A stretch of 64,000 bases of DNA from Limosilactobacillus secaliphilus (GTDB lineage Bacteria; Bacillota; Bacilli; Lactobacillales; Lactobacillaceae): contig NZ_JQBW01000010.1 in NCBI RefSeq assembly GCF_001437055.1, forward strand, positions 565,926 through 629,925, in the 5' to 3' direction. Below, one piece after another: positions 1 through 8,936 of the stretch. Under the pieces are notes generated by a model that saw nothing but the letters and a program-made list of their open reading frames with translations, made no database searches and was not told the origin of the DNA. Every line of letters begins with the position of its first letter. The stretch's first letter is position 1. The position numbers and the translations under genes are program-made.

Positions 1-66
1 CGAACTAAAGGTGGTATCACGAACAAATCGTCCTTTATCAAATTTGATAAAGGGCGATTTTTTTGT
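1..66 (+). promoter_or_regulatory. T-box riboswitch, 3' part (antiterminator and terminator) for metQNI
   Basis: Only the end of the leader is in the window. The antiterminator is canonical: AAAGG (7-11) and CCTTT (32-36) pair around the 7-nt bulge TGGTATC (12-18) and an inner helix ACGA/TCGT. The competing terminator pairs about 26-42 with 43-59 and ends in a T run (59-66). The specifier codon lies upstream of the window, so the amino acid is not seen; methionine is inferred from the downstream genes. Confidence 0.9.
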
Positions 67-111
67 TGCTTGGTATTCGGTTGATTGGCAAACATTAGAA
101 AAAGGGGATCG

Positions 112-966
112 ATGTTTATGAGAAAAAGAAGAAGGAATTTAATTATTTGGTTAGTAATTGCTGCAGTTGTGATCATTGGTGGGATCGTTGGTTTTGCCCA
201 TCACCGTTCACAACAAGCCAAGACCGTTACCGTTGGGGTCGTTGCCTTATCCAATGACGACGAAAAGATTTGGAACCAAGTTGAAAAGACCGCTAAAGAC
301 AAATATGGGGTCACGATTAAGCTGAAAAACTTCACCGATTATAACCAGCCTAACAAAGCCCTGAAGAACGGCGACGTTGACCTGAACGCCTTCCAGCACC
401 AAGCATTCCTGGACGCTTGGAACAAGGCCAACCATGGTAACCTGGTTTCAATTGGTAAGACGATCATCGCACCAATTCGTCTTTACTCCAAGAAGTATCA
501 CAATATCAAGGATCTGCCTGATGGCGCAACCATCGCGGTACCTAACGATGCTTCAAACGAAAGCCGTGCATTATACGTACTGAAGAACGCCGGCCTGATC
601 ACCTTTAAGAAGGGCACCGGCAAGTTAGCTACTGTGGCTGACATCGACAAGAACCCTCACAACCTGAAGATCAAGGAACTGTCAGCTGACCAATGTGCTC
701 GGGCATTGAACGATGTTGATGCCGCCGTTGTTAACAATACTTACGCGGTACCAGCTAAGTTGACCAAGAAGCAGGTTATCTACACTGAACCAGTTAACAA
801 GGACTCAGAACAATGGATCAACATCATTGTTGCTAACAAGAAGGACAAGAACAAGCAAGCTTACAAGGACGTCGTAAAGGCTTACCAGACGACTCAAGTT
901 AAGAAGCTCTACCAGAAGTACTACGGCGACACCCAACGGACTGCTTGGGACTTGAACCTGAAATAA
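112..966 (+). CDS. metQ: MetQ/NlpA-family methionine-binding protein with N-terminal membrane anchor
   Basis: Substrate-binding subunit of the D/L-methionine ABC importer, acting at the outer face of the membrane. After a basic start (RKRRR) comes one hydrophobic segment of about 20 residues, then the NlpA fold (TVGVVALSNDDEKIW, DLNAFQHQAFLDAW). Start ATG 112 or ATG 118 is chosen because AAAGGGG (101-107) lies just upstream; the upstream TTG at 85 has no binding site. No lipobox cysteine follows the hydrophobic segment, unlike classical MetQ, so it is probably held by an uncleaved signal anchor. It is first in metQNI, 17 bases before metN. Confidence 0.93.
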   Translation: MFMRKRRRNLIIWLVIAAVVIIGGIVGFAHHRSQQAKTVTVGVVALSNDDEKIWNQVEKTAKDKYGVTIKLKNFTDYNQPNKALKNGDVDLNAFQHQAFLDAWNKANHGNLVSIGKTIIAPIRLYSKKYHNIKDLPDGATIAVPNDASNESRALYVLKNAGLITFKKGTGKLATVADIDKNPHNLKIKELSADQCARALNDVDAAVVNNTYAVPAKLTKKQVIYTEPVNKDSEQWINIIVANKKDKNKQAYKDVVKAYQTTQVKKLYQKYYGDTQRTAWDLNLK

Positions 967-983
967 GTTAAGGAGGAGCAAGT

Positions 984-2048
984 ATGGCAGACATCATCAG
1001 TTTAGATCATCTAAGTGTGACCTTTCAGCAGGACAAGGAACCGGCAGTGCATGCCGTGTCTGACGTAACCCTGCACGTAGAAAAGGGTGATATCTTCGGC
1101 GTGGTTGGTTATTCCGGCGCCGGCAAGTCCACCCTGGTACGGACGATCAACCTGCTGCAAAAGCCCACTCAAGGGACAGTTAAGGTGGCTGGCAAGGTCT
1201 TATTTGCCGATGGCCAGCAACAGATCGCCAAGAAGGACCTGCAGGCAACGCGGCGCAACATTGGGATGATTTTCCAACACTTCAACCTGTTGAACGAAAA
1301 TACCGTTCAGGACAACGTGATCTTCGCGCTGAAACACAGTGATCTTTCGGATGATGAGCTGGAAAACAAGTCGTTAAAACTCCTCGACATGGTGGGCTTG
1401 AAAGACAAAGCCCAAGCTTATCCGGTTCAGCTGTCTGGTGGTGAACAACAGCGGGTGGCAATTGCCCGGGCGCTAGCCAATGATCCGGAAATCCTGATTT
1501 CGGACGAAGCTACCTCAGCTTTGGACCCGCGGAACACCAACCAAATCTTGGACCTCTTGAAGGACCTGAACAACAAACTAGGGTTGACGATCGTTTTAAT
1601 CACCCACGAAATGGATGCCGTCAAGCGGGTGGCCAACAAGATCGCCGTTATGCAAAAAGGGCAGATCATCGAACAGGGGAACCTGCGCGACGTCTACCTG
1701 CGGCCAAAGAAGGAATTGACGCGGCAATTCGTTGGTGGCTCACTGGCAGCCATGGAAACGCTCAAGGCCTTCAATTTAGGCGCATTGGCACCGAACGAAC
1801 AGCTTTTCCAAGTGGTCTTCAGTGCTGCTAACGTCACGAAGTCAGTAATCTTGGACCTGTATAAACAACTGCACGTGGACGTTTCAATGCTGTACGGGAA
1901 CATCGAAGTTCTGGGAAATGAACCAGTGGGCACGATGTTCATCCTGGTTAAGGGCGATCCGGACCAATTGAATCAGGTACAAACGCTGCTTAAAGGCGAA
2001 AATGTTGAAGTAACGAAGATTGATGATCGGGGGATTTGGAATGACTGA
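984..2048 (+). CDS. metN: MetN, methionine ABC transporter ATPase
   Basis: Energises methionine import with MetI and MetQ. Walker [10 protein letters not shown] (residues 42-50), Q-loop in IFQHFNLL, signature LSGGEQQRV, Walker [13 protein letters not shown], and the H-loop LITHEMD are all present. The C-terminal portion from about residue 275 fits the NIL regulatory domain that binds methionine and causes trans-inhibition in MetN proteins. The length of 354 aa is normal for the family. AAGGAGGAG precedes the ATG, and the 3' end overlaps metI by 8 bases, so translation is probably coupled. Confidence 0.97.
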   Translation: MADIISLDHLSVTFQQDKEPAVHAVSDVTLHVEKGDIFGVVGYSGAGKSTLVRTINLLQKPTQGTVKVAGKVLFADGQQQIAKKDLQATRRNIGMIFQHFNLLNENTVQDNVIFALKHSDLSDDELENKSLKLLDMVGLKDKAQAYPVQLSGGEQQRVAIARALANDPEILISDEATSALDPRNTNQILDLLKDLNNKLGLTIVLITHEMDAVKRVANKIAVMQKGQIIEQGNLRDVYLRPKKELTRQFVGGSLAAMETLKAFNLGALAPNEQLFQVVFSAANVTKSVILDLYKQLHVDVSMLYGNIEVLGNEPVGTMFILVKGDPDQLNQVQTLLKGENVEVTKIDDRGIWND

Positions 2049-2742
2049 GTTGATCACAAAATACTTGCCCAACGTTGCCAACCTTGGCTGGGGCGGTGAC
2101 AGCGGCTGGGGAACTGCTATTTGGCAGACCTTGTTCATGACTTTTTGGCCGGCTGTCTTTGGTGGCCTGTTAGGGATGATCTTTGGTGTCATCCTGGTCG
2201 TTACCAAGCCGGGTGGCATCATGGAAAACCGTTTCTGGTTCGGCCTTTGTGATAAGATCGTTTCGCTGTTCCGGGCCATCCCATTCATCATCTTGCTGGC
2301 CTTCATTGCACCATTTACGCAATTGATCGTCGGCACGCAGATTGGGACGACGGCGGCCTTAGTGCCACTGTCACTGGGGGTCTTTCCCTTCTACGCCCGG
2401 CAGGTGCAAGTGGCCCTAGAAAGCGTCGACAACGGCAAGGTTGAAGCCGCCCTAGCATTAGGGGCAACGAATACCGACATTATCTTTGATGTCTACTTGC
2501 GTGAAGCACGTTCCGAACTGGTGCGGGTTTCCACAGTAACGTTGATTAGTTTGATTGGCTTAACGGCAATGGCTGGTGCTATTGGTGCCGGTGGTTTAGG
2601 TAACACTGCCATCTCTTATGGTTACAACCGTTTCAACAATGACGTGACGCTTGTCGCCACAATTCTGGTTCTGTTATTAGTGCTGATTGTGCAATTAGTT
2701 GGTGATTGGCTGGCTAAACGGCTGAACCACCAGGATCGTTAA
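2041..2742 (+). CDS. metI: MetI, methionine ABC transporter permease
   Basis: Membrane channel of the methionine importer, about five hydrophobic segments. The conserved permease loop is visible as [23 protein letters not shown], split by its EAA core, followed by the [13 protein letters not shown] stretch typical of MetI. I place the start at ATG 2041 ([10 protein letters not shown]), inside the end of metN, because the upstream in-frame ATGs at 2020 lie in metN coding sequence; this gives 233 aa, a normal length. It forms one operon with metQ and metN. Confidence 0.95.
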   Translation: MTELITKYLPNVANLGWGGDSGWGTAIWQTLFMTFWPAVFGGLLGMIFGVILVVTKPGGIMENRFWFGLCDKIVSLFRAIPFIILLAFIAPFTQLIVGTQIGTTAALVPLSLGVFPFYARQVQVALESVDNGKVEAALALGATNTDIIFDVYLREARSELVRVSTVTLISLIGLTAMAGAIGAGGLGNTAISYGYNRFNNDVTLVATILVLLLVLIVQLVGDWLAKRLNHQDR

Positions 2743-2769
2743 TCGTGAATGGATAAGGAAGGCGATTGA

Positions 2770-3918
2770 ATGGAACGTGAAGAACGCATTCAAATTTTGA
2801 CGGATTTAATTAAGATTAATTCGGTTAATGGCAATGAAATCGAAGTGGCTAACTACTTGCACGACTTGTTCAAGCGGCATGGAATTGACAGCCGTGTCGA
2901 TGCCTTTGGTGACCACCGTGCCAACCTCGTTGCTGACTTTGGCAGCGGCGAGCCGGTCTTAGGGATTACCGGTCACATGGACACCGTTGCACTGAGTGAC
3001 CTGTCAGAATGGCACCACCAGCCACTGGCCGCCGAAATTGACGGCGACAAGCTCTATGGCCGTGGTGCAGCCGACATGAAGAGCGGCTTGGCAGCCCAGG
3101 TCATCGCCTTGATTGAACTTAACGAGGCGGGCAAGATTAACGGTCACGTTCGTTTCATCGCGACTGCCGGTGAAGAATACGGGACACCTGGGGCCAACCG
3201 GCTTGAAGCGGCCGGAATTGCGAAGGATCTCTCCGCTTTGCTGGTCGGTGAACCAACCGGCGGCAACGTGGTTTACGCACACTCTGGCTCCTACAATTAC
3301 CGGATTACCAGCGTCGGCAAGTCTGTTCACTCTTCCGCTCCAGAACGCGGTATTAATGCCTTGGAGGGCTTGGTTGACTATTGTGTCGATGAACGGACCC
3401 TCTTTGACGATGCTAAAGACGACCCTTACTTAGGCCAGGTCAAGCACAGTGTCACCATCATCAAGGGTGGCGATCAGGTTAATACCATCCCGGATAGCGC
3501 TGAATTACGCGGCAACATTCGGCCGACCCGGACCTTCAATAACGACCAGGTCACTGCCCGGATTAAAGCCGAAGTGGCTAAGTTGAACCAGCAACAAAAG
3601 GCCCAGCTGCATTTCGAAATCTTGAACGACTGGTGGCCGGTCGCTTCTGATCCGCAGAGCCAATTCGTCCAATCCGTATTGAGCGATGCACGAGATGCCT
3701 TTGCCAGCTGCGAGGGGCATTCAACGCCTGAGCTGAAGACGATCAACGGTGCCACGGATGCCTCCGTCTTTGTCAAACATCACCAGGACCTGCCTGTCAT
3801 CGTATTAGGGGCTGACGAATGGTCAGTTGCCCACCAGGTAGACGAATTCACGACCATCTCCAGTTACTTAGCAACCATTCAAACCTACAAACAGGTTATT
3901 CAACACTTTTTCAAGTAA
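2770..3918 (+). CDS. M20-family metallopeptidase (ArgE/DapE/ACY1-like)
   Basis: Predicted cytosolic zinc amidohydrolase that removes an acyl or peptide group from an amino-acid derivative. Metal-binding motifs: GHMDTVA, GRGAADMKSG, catalytic GEEYGTPGA, LVGEPT, and the C-terminal AHQVDEF. The dimerisation domain sits in the middle, as in DapE and ArgE. It follows metI by 27 bases with its own AAGGAAGG site and ends before a terminator, so it belongs to the metQNI transcript. Its substrate is therefore likely a methionine- or homocysteine-containing acyl compound or peptide; that is inference. Automatic tools may call it succinyl-diaminopimelate desuccinylase, which the context does not support. 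Confidence 0.88.
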   Translation: MEREERIQILTDLIKINSVNGNEIEVANYLHDLFKRHGIDSRVDAFGDHRANLVADFGSGEPVLGITGHMDTVALSDLSEWHHQPLAAEIDGDKLYGRGAADMKSGLAAQVIALIELNEAGKINGHVRFIATAGEEYGTPGANRLEAAGIAKDLSALLVGEPTGGNVVYAHSGSYNYRITSVGKSVHSSAPERGINALEGLVDYCVDERTLFDDAKDDPYLGQVKHSVTIIKGGDQVNTIPDSAELRGNIRPTRTFNNDQVTARIKAEVAKLNQQQKAQLHFEILNDWWPVASDPQSQFVQSVLSDARDAFASCEGHSTPELKTINGATDASVFVKHHQDLPVIVLGADEWSVAHQVDEFTTISSYLATIQTYKQVIQHFFK

Positions 3919-3960
3919 ACAAAACATCCTGATAAAAATGCTTTAGCGCAGTATACAAAG

Positions 3961-4002
3961 GGGCTCCAGTGTTCGGACGATCCGAACGCTAGAGCCCTTT
4001 TC
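3961..4002 (+). terminator. Rho-independent terminator after the met operon
   Basis: A long hairpin with arms GGGCTC...GAGCCC and an inner GTTCGGA/TCCGAAC helix is followed by CCCTTTTCTT. The gene on the minus strand ends at 4003, so the hairpin may serve both convergent transcripts. Confidence 0.85.
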
Positions 4003-5415
4003 TTACTTGTTTAGTGATAGTTTAACAACGGCCTCACAGCGAGGAGTCTGCGGCATCATGTCGACTGGCTGGATGTAGTCAACGTGGTAGGTTGGCGCCA
4101 ATCTGGCCAAATTACGGGCCATGGTGGCCATGTTGCAGGAGATATAAGCAAACTTGCGCGGCTTGGCGGTGAGGATGGCATCGATCAGGTGTGCATCCAA
4201 TCCAGTTCGTGGCGGATCGACGACCAAAGCATCGAATTGGTGGCCTTCAGCCTGCCATTTCGGCAAGAGGTCCTCGGCGGCGCCCACTTCATAACGAGCG
4301 TTGTCGATTCCATTCAATTGGGCGTTAGCGTTGGCATCCTCGACGGCTTCGGGGATAATTTCCATCCCCAATACCTCCTTAACCCGGTTGGCAAGGGAGA
4401 GGCCAATGGTGCCCACCCCTGCATAGGCGTCAATCAAAGTGTCGTCTTTCGATAGGTCCAGTGCTTTGGCGGCCTCCTCATACAAATTCTCGGTTTGGTA
4501 AGGATTGAGCTGGAGAAAAGATGGAGCCGAAAGGTGGAAGTCTAGACCCATCAAGCTCTCAGTGATGGTGCGCTGACCGACTAAAAGCTTGGTAGTCGGT
4601 CCCCACACAGTCGAAGTGGCGCCGGGATTGATGTTTTGCAGAACGGAGACCACTTGGGGCAACTCATCCTGGATCCGGACCAGCAGTTGGTGTTTCTTCA
4701 GCAGTTTCGGGCTGTTGGTGATGAAGGTGAGCTGGATGTCACCGTTGGCCATCGATTCACGAACCACGACCGTTTTGATGATGCCGCTGTTCTGCTCCTC
4801 ATCATAGACGGGGATCTGCAAGTCACTGATCATCTGGCGAACGTGATTCATCACGGTCATGATACCGGGCATCTGGACGGCACAGGTCGGCATGTCGACA
4901 ACGGTGTGGCTATTCGGTGCATACAGGCCCATTACCAACTTGCCGTCTTGTTGGCGGACTTGGAACTGTGCCTTGTTCCGGTAGCCGTATTGGGGCTCTG
5001 CAGGCAGGGTTGGCTTTACCTGATAGTGGCGATACCCCAGTGGTTTAAACTTGGCCAGACTGTCTAAGACGACCTGCCGTTTGAATCTTAATTGTGCGGG
5101 GTACTTCATGATTTCGAATTCAAAACCACCAGCAGTGTTGGCATAGGCATCTCGTGGTTGGACCCGGTTAGGACTGGCCTTACGCAGGCGGTGGATCTTT
5201 GCCTCCAGGAAGCGCGGATGGACGTTGGTGACCTCGGCCACGACCACCTCACCAGTTAAGGTACCAGGGACAAAGCAGACCTTATGCTTGAAATAACCGA
5301 TTCCCTGGCCGTTGACGCCCATTTTGCGGATGGTTAGGGGAAAGCGGTCACCAACCTGGACTTGGACGCTTGGCTGATGATGGGGATGGCGATGGCGATG
5401 CTGATATGGAGCCAT
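4003..5415 (-). CDS. 23S rRNA (uracil-C5)-methyltransferase, RlmD/RlmCD-type
   Basis: SAM-dependent enzyme that methylates uridine at C5 in rRNA. An N-terminal TRAM domain (about residues 20-75) precedes the methyltransferase fold: SAM loop DAYAGVGTIGLSLA, DPPRTGLD, and catalytic cysteine in ISCNMATMARNLA. I start at the ATG at 5415 (MAPYQHRHRHP) because AAGAAGG lies 7 bases upstream; the longer reading frame to 5526 has no binding site there. The N-terminus has an unusual run of HR repeats (HRHRHPHH). Product is 470 aa, usual for the family. Which uridine is modified cannot be told from sequence. Confidence 0.92.
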   Translation of the reverse strand: MAPYQHRHRHPHHQPSVQVQVGDRFPLTIRKMGVNGQGIGYFKHKVCFVPGTLTGEVVVAEVTNVHPRFLEAKIHRLRKASPNRVQPRDAYANTAGGFEFEIMKYPAQLRFKRQVVLDSLAKFKPLGYRHYQVKPTLPAEPQYGYRNKAQFQVRQQDGKLVMGLYAPNSHTVVDMPTCAVQMPGIMTVMNHVRQMISDLQIPVYDEEQNSGIIKTVVVRESMANGDIQLTFITNSPKLLKKHQLLVRIQDELPQVVSVLQNINPGATSTVWGPTTKLLVGQRTITESLMGLDFHLSAPSFLQLNPYQTENLYEEAAKALDLSKDDTLIDAYAGVGTIGLSLANRVKEVLGMEIIPEAVEDANANAQLNGIDNARYEVGAAEDLLPKWQAEGHQFDALVVDPPRTGLDAHLIDAILTAKPRKFAYISCNMATMARNLARLAPTYHVDYIQPVDMMPQTPRCEAVVKLSLNK

Positions 5416-5493
5416 AATGGGCCTTCTTTCGTTCATAATATTGACTTTCATTCTAGCATATTGCCTGTAACGAAAAAAATTTCTAAAAAAGGG

Positions 5494-5522
5494 TTGACAC
5501 ATTATTAGAGAATGATTAGAAT
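5494..5522 (+). promoter_or_regulatory. Promoter for the brnQ T-box leader
   Basis: TTGACA at 5494-5499 and TAGAAT at 5517-5522 are separated by 17 bases, and the T-box leader starts just downstream. Confidence 0.8.
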
Positions 5523-5529
5523 ACAAAGC

Positions 5530-5804
5530 ATAAATTAATTATTCGAACACAATGAGAAAGAAGAGTAGCTGTTTTCAAGTTTCAGCGAGCCCTGTTAGGT
5601 GTGAGGGGGTAACAGTTGAAAATAGTGAAAATCACTTTCGAGTCCGCGCCAACCAAGGCGTGGTGGTAACACCCATTATCGTGTCTGCGTATCGCCTTTT
5701 TGGCCGTACGTGCAGAGGCAGTCGTAGCAATACGGCCGCGAAAATAGGGTGGTAACACGCACCAGCGTCCCTTGATCAATCGAGTTTGATCAAGGGACTT
5801 TTTT
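5530..5804 (+). promoter_or_regulatory. Isoleucine T-box riboswitch upstream of brnQ
   Basis: Full-length T-box. Stem I contains a GA-rich base, the AG bulge AGCGAGCC and the apical GGTGTGAG; the specifier appears to be ATC (5631-5633, Ile). A Stem III hairpin pairs GGCCGTA with TACGGCC (about 5702-5737). The antiterminator is exact: AGGG (5746-5749)/CCCT (5769-5772), bulge TGGTAAC (5750-5756), inner ACGC/GCGT. The terminator pairs 5767-5779 with 5786-5798 and ends in six T. A second T-box-like core, GGTGGTAACAC at 5662-5672, lies in the middle of the leader. Confidence 0.92.
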
Positions 5805-5858
5805 ATTGCGTTCGAAATGAAGAGCAATTATTCATTTTTCACTAGGGAGGTATTTCAA

Positions 5859-7241
5859 ATGGAAGATTTAGTAACACGCCATCGTTTGACTACAAAACAA
5901 TACTTGGTAGTCAGTTCATTACTGTTTGGTCTGTTTTTCGGTGCTGGTAACTTGATTTTCCCACTGCATTTAGGACAATTAGCCGGTGGCCACTGGGTTG
6001 GCGCTGCAGTTGGTTTCCTGGTTACTGGGGTGCTGTTGCCACTGCTGTCCGTAATGGCAATTGCTGTTACCCGTTCTGAAGGGGTTTATGATGTTGGTCG
6101 GCCACTGGGTGCAGCCTTCGCCTTGGTATTCATGGTTTTGATTCACGCAACCATCGGGCCATTGTTTGGGACGCCACGGACGGCTTCTGTTTCCTTCACC
6201 GTTGGGGTCGCACCGTTCGTTGACAAAGCACATCAACAAGTTGCCCTGTTAGTCTTCTCAGCCGTCTTCTTCCTGTTAGCCTTTGCATTCTCATACCACG
6301 AAAATAGCATCCTGGCTAACGTTGGTAAGGTTTTGAACCCTGCATTCTTAGCATTACTGTTCGTTATGTTCCTGGTTGCTTTCCTGCGTCCACTGGGCAA
6401 CCCAATGTCAGTACCAGCAACCAGTGCTTACCTGCACAACGCATTAGTCAATGGTTTCTTACAAGGTTACAACACGATGGATGCCCCAGCTGGTTTGGCA
6501 TTCGGGGTCACTGTTGTCCACGCCGTTCGCCAAATGGGTACTAAGAGCGGTAACCAAGTCGCAAAGGTTGTTGCTAAGTCCGGGATGGTTGCAATGGGTG
6601 CTGTTGCTGCTATCTACCTGCTTCTGATCGTTACTGGTGCGATGTCACTGGGTCGTTTCAAGCTCTCTGCCGATGGTGGGGTTGCCTTTACTCAAATCGT
6701 TAACTACTACGGTGGTGTCTTTGGTCAAGTCGTATTAGCCGTATTGATCACCGTTACCTGCTTAACCACTGCTGTTGGTCTGGTCGCAGCCTTTGCACAA
6801 GACTTCCACAAGCACTTCCCAAAGGTTTCCTACCACGTTTGGTTAGCCTTAACCACTCTGGCTTCATTCTTAGCCGCTAACTTTGGTTTGGACACGATCA
6901 TCGCTTGGTCGACTCCAATGCTGATGTTCCTTTACCCACTGGTCTTAGTTCTGATCCTCCTGTCCGTTCTGTCACCACTGTTCAACCGTGACAGCGTCGT
7001 TTACTTCTTCGTTGTTTTGTTCACCGTTGTTCCAGCCCTGGGTGACATGGTCGTTGCCTTCCCAAAGGTAGTTTCTCAAAGCGCCTTTGGTCAGATGGTT
7101 GCCGCTTGGCGGATGAAATTACCATTGGCAAGCATGGGGATGTCATGGTTGCTGCCAGCTGTTCTGGGGGCTCTCTTAGGTGTTGCGGTCCATGTTTGGC
7201 GCAACCGTCAAGAAGCTGGTGCTGGTGCAGTTGATGACTAA
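5859..7241 (+). CDS. brnQ: BrnQ, branched-chain amino acid:cation carrier
   Basis: LIVCS-family membrane transporter importing isoleucine, leucine and valine. The N-terminal LLFGLFFGAGNLIFPLHLGQ signature is present, and about 12 hydrophobic segments fill 460 aa. ATG 5859 is chosen because AGGGAGG (5844-5850) precedes it; the upstream in-frame ATG at 5817 has no site. The Ile-specifier T-box upstream fits this substrate. It is a single-gene transcript ending at the hairpin at 7277. Confidence 0.95.
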   Translation: MEDLVTRHRLTTKQYLVVSSLLFGLFFGAGNLIFPLHLGQLAGGHWVGAAVGFLVTGVLLPLLSVMAIAVTRSEGVYDVGRPLGAAFALVFMVLIHATIGPLFGTPRTASVSFTVGVAPFVDKAHQQVALLVFSAVFFLLAFAFSYHENSILANVGKVLNPAFLALLFVMFLVAFLRPLGNPMSVPATSAYLHNALVNGFLQGYNTMDAPAGLAFGVTVVHAVRQMGTKSGNQVAKVVAKSGMVAMGAVAAIYLLLIVTGAMSLGRFKLSADGGVAFTQIVNYYGGVFGQVVLAVLITVTCLTTAVGLVAAFAQDFHKHFPKVSYHVWLALTTLASFLAANFGLDTIIAWSTPMLMFLYPLVLVLILLSVLSPLFNRDSVVYFFVVLFTVVPALGDMVVAFPKVVSQSAFGQMVAAWRMKLPLASMGMSWLLPAVLGALLGVAVHVWRNRQEAGAGAVDD

Positions 7242-7276
7242 TCAAATCAACTAGAATCATAAAACACATTAATACG

Positions 7277-7332
7277 AAATCCTCTAAGCATACAGATGGA
7301 ATTGGAAGTCATCTGAGCTTAGAGGATTTTTA
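7277..7332 (+). terminator. Terminator after brnQ
   Basis: AAATCCTCTAAGC and GCTTAGAGGATTT form a long hairpin followed by a T-rich tail. Confidence 0.85.
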
Positions 7333-7341
7333 TGATAAAGA

Positions 7342-7378
7342 AATCGCCCGCTTGAGAATCAAGTGGGCGATTATTATT
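7342..7378 (-). terminator. Terminator after dltD
   Basis: AATCGCCCGCTTGA pairs with TCAAGTGGGCGATT. On the minus strand it follows the dltD stop at 7379, and the sequence is A/T-rich on both sides. Confidence 0.75.
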
Positions 7379-8674
7379 TTATCTAAGATTGTGGTCAACT
7401 TTGAACTGATTCAGATTATCAGCGGTTGGATCCAAGTCTTGCCATTCTTTGGAAAGGAAGGCCTTATTCATGTGGTAATGAGGTTGTGGCTGCTTCTTTT
7501 CGATGAATGGGGAAACTTTCCGGTCAAAATCAACCCAGCCGGCCCAGCCGATGTGGATGGTATCCTGCATGAATCCATTCTGACCACCCTTGTGTGAGTA
7601 GTCGACAATGTGGTTGAAGCCTTGGGACCGTAACTGCATCTTGATCTTGTCAACAGTCCGGTAATACATCGGCATTGACATCCCAGTGTACTTTTCCCAA
7701 CGAGCATTGACTGGAGTAATCATAAAGATGACGTTGCTGTTGGTCTTCTTGAATTGATTCAGGACTACTTCCAGGTCACCGTATTCTGGCGACTTGGTGT
7801 AGTTGAAGTGACGCTGAGAATTGCGCGTCTTACGCAAGTCCGGCTTAACCGTTGAATTGTAGAAGCCATTGAGGATTCCAAAACGGTTGTTGTTGGAATT
7901 GTAATTGTGTTCCTTGATGGCAGTTGCGGAAAGGTCGGCGTAGTTCAGCTGTTGCGGCAGCAAATGAACTTTCGGCTTGATCCGCTTGCCATAGTTATCG
8001 TTGAGGAATAAGCCAGAGAACAGGTCGTCTTCATGGCTTAAGAACTTGATCCGCATGTTGATGTTGAAACGATCCCAGCCAGTCAACGGCTTCCCAGCAG
8101 CGATCTTAGCAGCGTCTTGGGTTACCGTGCCGTCATCACCCAGCAGCTTGATCAGCCGGCGAGCGGTGTAACGGTCATAAGGTGACTTAGGGTTGGCCTG
8201 TGCCAGCCACATCAAGTTGGCGTAGGAACCATTGTAGTACTTAAAGGCGTTGACCATTACCCCTTGGCGAACGAACCATTGTGGGGAAATGATGTAAACA
8301 GCTTTTTTGTTGTGCATCTGCTGTGGAATCATGGCCATGTTGAACAGTTGCGGTAATGATTGCGTCCCCCGTGAACCAAACAGGAATGGCTTGTAATTGT
8401 GATAACGTTCAGCCATGACGGATGGATGGTAACGGTCCATCCGGTTTAATTCACTGGAACCAAAGAAGGGAATGTAGTTTTCCTTCTTGCTGCCCAGGGC
8501 TTGTGCTTTGAGCGACCGGTTCTTGAAGACCGTCGCACTAAGAGAAACTGCCGCTTTCTGTTCGACTTCCTGTGAATGGTGGTTGCCCCACGGAAGCGCA
8601 AAGAGAACTAATGTCAATACGCCGGCAACGATGACCGGGCCGAAGATTGACCACAGTTTCTTCTTGTTAGTCAT
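7379..8674 (-). CDS. dltD: DltD, D-alanyl transfer protein for teichoic acids
   Basis: Membrane-anchored protein needed for the last step of D-alanine transfer to teichoic acid. One N-terminal membrane segment (about residues 8-28, VIVAGVLTLVLFALPWG) is followed by an extracellular SGNH-like domain: the catalytic serine lies in FFGSSELNR and a late DTIHIGWAGWVDFD holds the Asp-x-x-His pair. It is the last gene of the operon and overlaps dltC by 8 bases. The length of 431 aa is normal. Confidence 0.96.
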   Translation of the reverse strand: MTNKKKLWSIFGPVIVAGVLTLVLFALPWGNHHSQEVEQKAAVSLSATVFKNRSLKAQALGSKKENYIPFFGSSELNRMDRYHPSVMAERYHNYKPFLFGSRGTQSLPQLFNMAMIPQQMHNKKAVYIISPQWFVRQGVMVNAFKYYNGSYANLMWLAQANPKSPYDRYTARRLIKLLGDDGTVTQDAAKIAAGKPLTGWDRFNINMRIKFLSHEDDLFSGLFLNDNYGKRIKPKVHLLPQQLNYADLSATAIKEHNYNSNNNRFGILNGFYNSTVKPDLRKTRNSQRHFNYTKSPEYGDLEVVLNQFKKTNSNVIFMITPVNARWEKYTGMSMPMYYRTVDKIKMQLRSQGFNHIVDYSHKGGQNGFMQDTIHIGWAGWVDFDRKVSPFIEKKQPQPHYHMNKAFLSKEWQDLDPTADNLNQFKVDHNLR

Positions 8675-8906
8675 TTTGTAATTCCTTCACCTGTTCACAA
8701 ATCTTGTCAACTGAACTCCAAGCACTCCGGTCAAATTCGGAAACTGGCACCTGGATGTCGAATTCGTCTTGCAATGACAACAGGAATTGAACGGTGGCCA
8801 TGGAGTCAATCAGACCATCAGCGTATAAGTCTTCGGAAGTGTCAGCAAAGTCACTTGCGTCACGGCCAGTTGCTTGTGCTAATAAGTTTTGAATTTGTTC
8901 TTTCAT
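8667..8906 (-). CDS. dltC: DltC, D-alanyl carrier protein
   Basis: Small acidic carrier (79 aa) that holds D-alanine as a thioester on a phosphopantetheine arm. The attachment serine is in GLIDSMATVQF. It lies between dltB and dltD, as in other Gram-positive dlt operons, and receives D-alanine from DltA. Confidence 0.97.
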   Translation of the reverse strand: MKEQIQNLLAQATGRDASDFADTSEDLYADGLIDSMATVQFLLSLQDEFDIQVPVSEFDRSAWSSVDKICEQVKELQND

Positions 8907-8936
8907 GATAAATCCTCCAAAAATGATAAATTTTAT

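Noticed and set aside
5552..5755. 67-codon frame before brnQ
   Set aside because: It lies wholly within the T-box leader and is explained by the RNA structure.
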